A DNA stretch of 14,792 nucleotides from Chloroflexota bacterium (GTDB lineage: Bacteria > Chloroflexota > Anaerolineae > Anaerolineales > UBA4823). Shown here one piece after another: positions 12,877-14,792 of this stretch; the first letter of the stretch is position 1; each line of letters begins with the position of its first letter. Below the pieces are notes generated by a model. It saw nothing but the letters and a program-made list of their open reading frames with translations. It had not been told where the DNA came from and made no database searches. The translations under genes were made by a program, and so were the position numbers. Where the stretch lies: the NCBI GenBank assembly GCA_012798185.1, contig JAAZNS010000451.1:1-14792 (forward strand). The letters run 5' to 3'.

Positions 12877-13911
12877 ATGCAAAATGAACTTACTCAACCC
12901 GGTTCACTTTTAGATTTCCAAGGCAATCTGACGCAAATTGGCTGGTCGCGCCAGCCGCTGCTGGATTGTAATTTGGAAAATGCCCGCTTTTTTTCACTAC
13001 GCTTTCTGCAGCGCTTTCGCATCAAACGGTGGGATTATTATGCTGTATTTACGCCGCGCCGCTTCTTCTCTGCTACCATCGCCGACTTGGGGTATGCGGG
13101 TAATATTTTCGTTTATACATTAGATTTCACATCCGGTGAACTTTACGAAGAAGGGCTGGTTATACCTCTGGGCAGCGGCATTCAATTTCCTCGAAACAGT
13201 CAAAGCGGAAAAACCATTTTCTCCAACAAGCAGGCTACGCTCAAGTTCGAAGCAGAATCCGGCAAAAGAAACATTTTTGTCGAATGGCAGGCATATCATC
13301 AGGGGCGTGGAATAAAAGCCGAAATCTCTTTAATCTGCCCGCCTGAACATGAATCCATGACCATTGTTATTCCCATCCCATCCAACCGTTTTTACTACAA
13401 TCGCAAAATCAACTGCATGCCGGCGCAGGGAGTTTTGCAATATGGTGATATACATGAAGAACTGCAACCCAAGGATTGTCTTGGTTCACTGGATTGGGGT
13501 CGTGGGGTATGGCAATATCGCAGCTTTTGGAATTGGGCAAACGCATCGGGTTATCTGCCAGATGGAAAAACCATTGGGTTGAACCTGGGCAAAGGTTTTG
13601 GCGACCTGAGCCAAGCCACCGAAAACTGCATCATCCATGATGGACAAATTCACAAGCTGGACCAGGTAAGTTTCGATTATGATCCTGCCGATTACATGAG
13701 ACCATGGATCTTCAAAGACAACAACGGCAGATTGGATTTAACTTTCACGCCATTCAAAGAGCGGGTAGCAGCCACCAAACTGGCTGTAATCCAAAGCGAA
13801 GTGCACCAAATGTTTGGCAAATACTCGGGTTTCGCCGCGCTGGATGATGGACGGGTGCTAGAAATCCACAATTTGATCGGATTTGCCGAAGAACATCACG
13901 CCCGTTGGTAA
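12877..13911 (+). CDS. DUF2804 family protein
   Basis: 344 residues, the usual DUF2804 length. The family features are the opening L-T-Q-P-G-S-L-L-D-F-Q-G-N-L with G-W-S-R-Q-P-L (24-30), R-I-K-R-W-D-Y-Y-A-V (48-57), D-W-G-R-G-V-W (206-212) and W-N-W-A-N-A-S-G (218-225). The sequence is rich in aromatic residues and mostly beta strand by eye, with no signal peptide or membrane segment. No reaction is established for the family, to my knowledge. The start at 12877 has AGGAG at 12862-12866, 10 nt upstream. A second ATG at 12870 in another frame encodes only five residues and overlaps this start. The stop lies 5 bp from the end of a convergent ABC gene. The 144 bp upstream gap from the M20 gene shows no clear promoter. 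Confidence 0.88.
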   Translation: MQNELTQPGSLLDFQGNLTQIGWSRQPLLDCNLENARFFSLRFLQRFRIKRWDYYAVFTPRRFFSATIADLGYAGNIFVYTLDFTSGELYEEGLVIPLGSGIQFPRNSQSGKTIFSNKQATLKFEAESGKRNIFVEWQAYHQGRGIKAEISLICPPEHESMTIVIPIPSNRFYYNRKINCMPAQGVLQYGDIHEELQPKDCLGSLDWGRGVWQYRSFWNWANASGYLPDGKTIGLNLGKGFGDLSQATENCIIHDGQIHKLDQVSFDYDPADYMRPWIFKDNNGRLDLTFTPFKERVAATKLAVIQSEVHQMFGKYSGFAALDDGRVLEIHNLIGFAEEHHARW

Positions 13912-13916
13912 CCGAA

Positions 13917-14792
13917 TTAATCCAATTCAAACTGACCGGTATAGAGCTGATAATACCTGCCGTGCTGCCTTAACAAATCATCATGATCGCCGCGCTCGAC
14001 AATTTCACCGTTTTCCAATACGATGATAGCATTCGAATTACGGACTGTCGAAAGACGGTGCGCAATGACAAAAACCGTACGGTCTTTCATGATAGCATCC
14101 ATGCCTTTCTCGATCAATCGCTCGGTGCGTGTATCGATAGAGCTGGTAGCTTCATCCAAAATCATTACCGGGGGGTCTGCAACCGCGGCGCGGGTAATCG
14201 CCAATAATTGCCGCTGTCCCTGAGAAAGATTGGCACCATCGCCGGTGATCATCGTATCATATCCCTTAGGCAGGCGCTTGATAAATGAGTGCGCATTGAC
14301 CATTTTTGCCGCCTGAATGCATTCTTCGTCCGTCGCATCCAAACGCCCATAGCGGATATTTTCCATTACGGTACCAGTGAAAAGATGAGTATCCTGAAGT
14401 ACCATTCCCAAAGACTGCCGTAAATCGTTTATTTGAATTAATTTGACATCTATACCATCATAGGTAATCTGTCCCTGTTCTATATCATAAAAACGATTGA
14501 TCAGATTAGTGATAGTGGTTTTACCAGCACCGGTTGAACCCACAAATGCAATCTTTTGACCCGGCTTGGCATACAGCGAAATATTTTGTAAAACCAATTT
14601 CTCGGGCTCATATCCAAAAGTAACGTGTGAAAAACGGACATCGCCCTTAAGCTCGATATATTTATCTGTTCCATCTGATTGAGGAAACTTCCAAGCCCAA
14701 TGGGATGGCCGGCTGCCATTTTTACTCAATTCAATGGAACCATCATCATGTTTGTTAACCCCCACCAGGGAAACAATACCATCATCCACCTC
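13917..14792 (-). CDS. ABC exporter half-transporter, C-terminal part (runs off the window)
   Basis: The last 291 codons of a gene whose start lies beyond the right edge. The visible part is the nucleotide-binding domain: A-loop F-G-Y (about residue 60 from the GTG at 14789), Walker A G-S-T-G-A-G-K-T (84-91), Q132, signature L-S-Q-G-Q (188-192), Walker B V-M-I-L-D-E (208-213) and H244. It should be ATPase-competent. Before it comes a linker with D-D-G-I-V-S-L-V, then W-A-W-K-F-P and Y-I-E-L-K-G-D-V-R-F. I recall this from one subfamily of MdlB/YheH-like exporters, common in anaerobes, that usually occurs as the second gene of a heterodimeric pair. Its partner would be upstream, outside the window. 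It ends 5 bp from the DUF2804 gene on the opposite strand. It is clearly a different subtype from the exporter at 897-2831. Confidence 0.93.
   Translation of the reverse strand, partial: EVDDGIVSLVGVNKHDDGSIELSKNGSRPSHWAWKFPQSDGTDKYIELKGDVRFSHVTFGYEPEKLVLQNISLYAKPGQKIAFVGSTGAGKTTITNLINRFYDIEQGQITYDGIDVKLIQINDLRQSLGMVLQDTHLFTGTVMENIRYGRLDATDEECIQAAKMVNAHSFIKRLPKGYDTMITGDGANLSQGQRQLLAITRAAVADPPVMILDEATSSIDTRTERLIEKGMDAIMKDRTVFVIAHRLSTVRNSNAIIVLENGEIVERGDHDDLLRQHGRYYQLYTGQFELD

Noticed and set aside
1..14792. CRISPR array, tRNA, rRNA, prophage or integrative element
   Set aside because: There are no regularly spaced repeats, no recognisable tRNA or rRNA sequence, and no integrase, transposase or phage gene in any frame read.

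Overview
The window looks like a chromosomal stretch from a mesophilic, moderately AT-rich bacterium. It contains no phage, plasmid, CRISPR, tRNA or rRNA signature. The gene mix (archaeal-type Prx6-like peroxiredoxin, PerR-type Fur protein, ferritin-like/VIT1 fusion, DUF2804 protein, two subtypes of ABC exporter half-transporter, AmpG-like MFS permease) would suit the Chloroflexota (Anaerolineae-like) and possibly a deep Firmicute. This taxonomic guess rests on protein flavour only and is low confidence. Strong AGGAGG-type ribosome binding sites and two consensus TTGACA/TATAAT promoters point to ordinary bacterial expression signals.

Layout. 1-3140: an unrecognised protein with an apparent internal duplication (132-773), a full-length ABC exporter half-transporter (897-2831), the C-terminal remnant of a short-chain dehydrogenase (2848-3021), and a ~95 bp composite inverted repeat resembling a MITE (3041-3135). 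3154-4548, minus strand: a PerR-type regulator gene with a consensus promoter covered by two PerR boxes, a possible 17-residue ORF behind a perfect 11-nt Shine-Dalgarno sequence, then a Prx6-like peroxiredoxin. 4686-9023, plus strand: a TetR regulator whose consensus promoter is followed by a 22-bp operator-like palindrome, then an MFS permease, an enolase-superfamily epimerase/cycloisomerase-like enzyme and an M20 metallo-hydrolase. The last three are stop-to-start packed and very probably one catabolic operon. 9024-9624: a 600 bp gap with small hairpins and a possible decayed membrane-protein reading frame. 9625-12732: beta-carbonic anhydrase, a small cupin, a ferritin-like/VIT1 membrane protein and a second M20 deacylase/peptidase. 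12877-13911: a DUF2804 protein, ending 5 bp from the stop codon of a convergent ABC exporter gene that runs off the right edge.

How it fits together. The PerR/peroxiredoxin pair is a peroxide-stress module, and the downstream ferritin-like/VIT1 protein adds iron handling. The most interesting unit is TetR-MFS-enolase-M20. It looks like uptake, then epimerisation or isomerisation of a carboxylate or peptide-like compound, then amide hydrolysis. The enolase-family protein resembles dipeptide epimerases through the barrel, but the position of their substrate-ammonium-binding D-x-D motif reads E-x-I, so the substrate is probably not an ordinary dipeptide. All family calls come from reading the translated sequence; no database search was possible.
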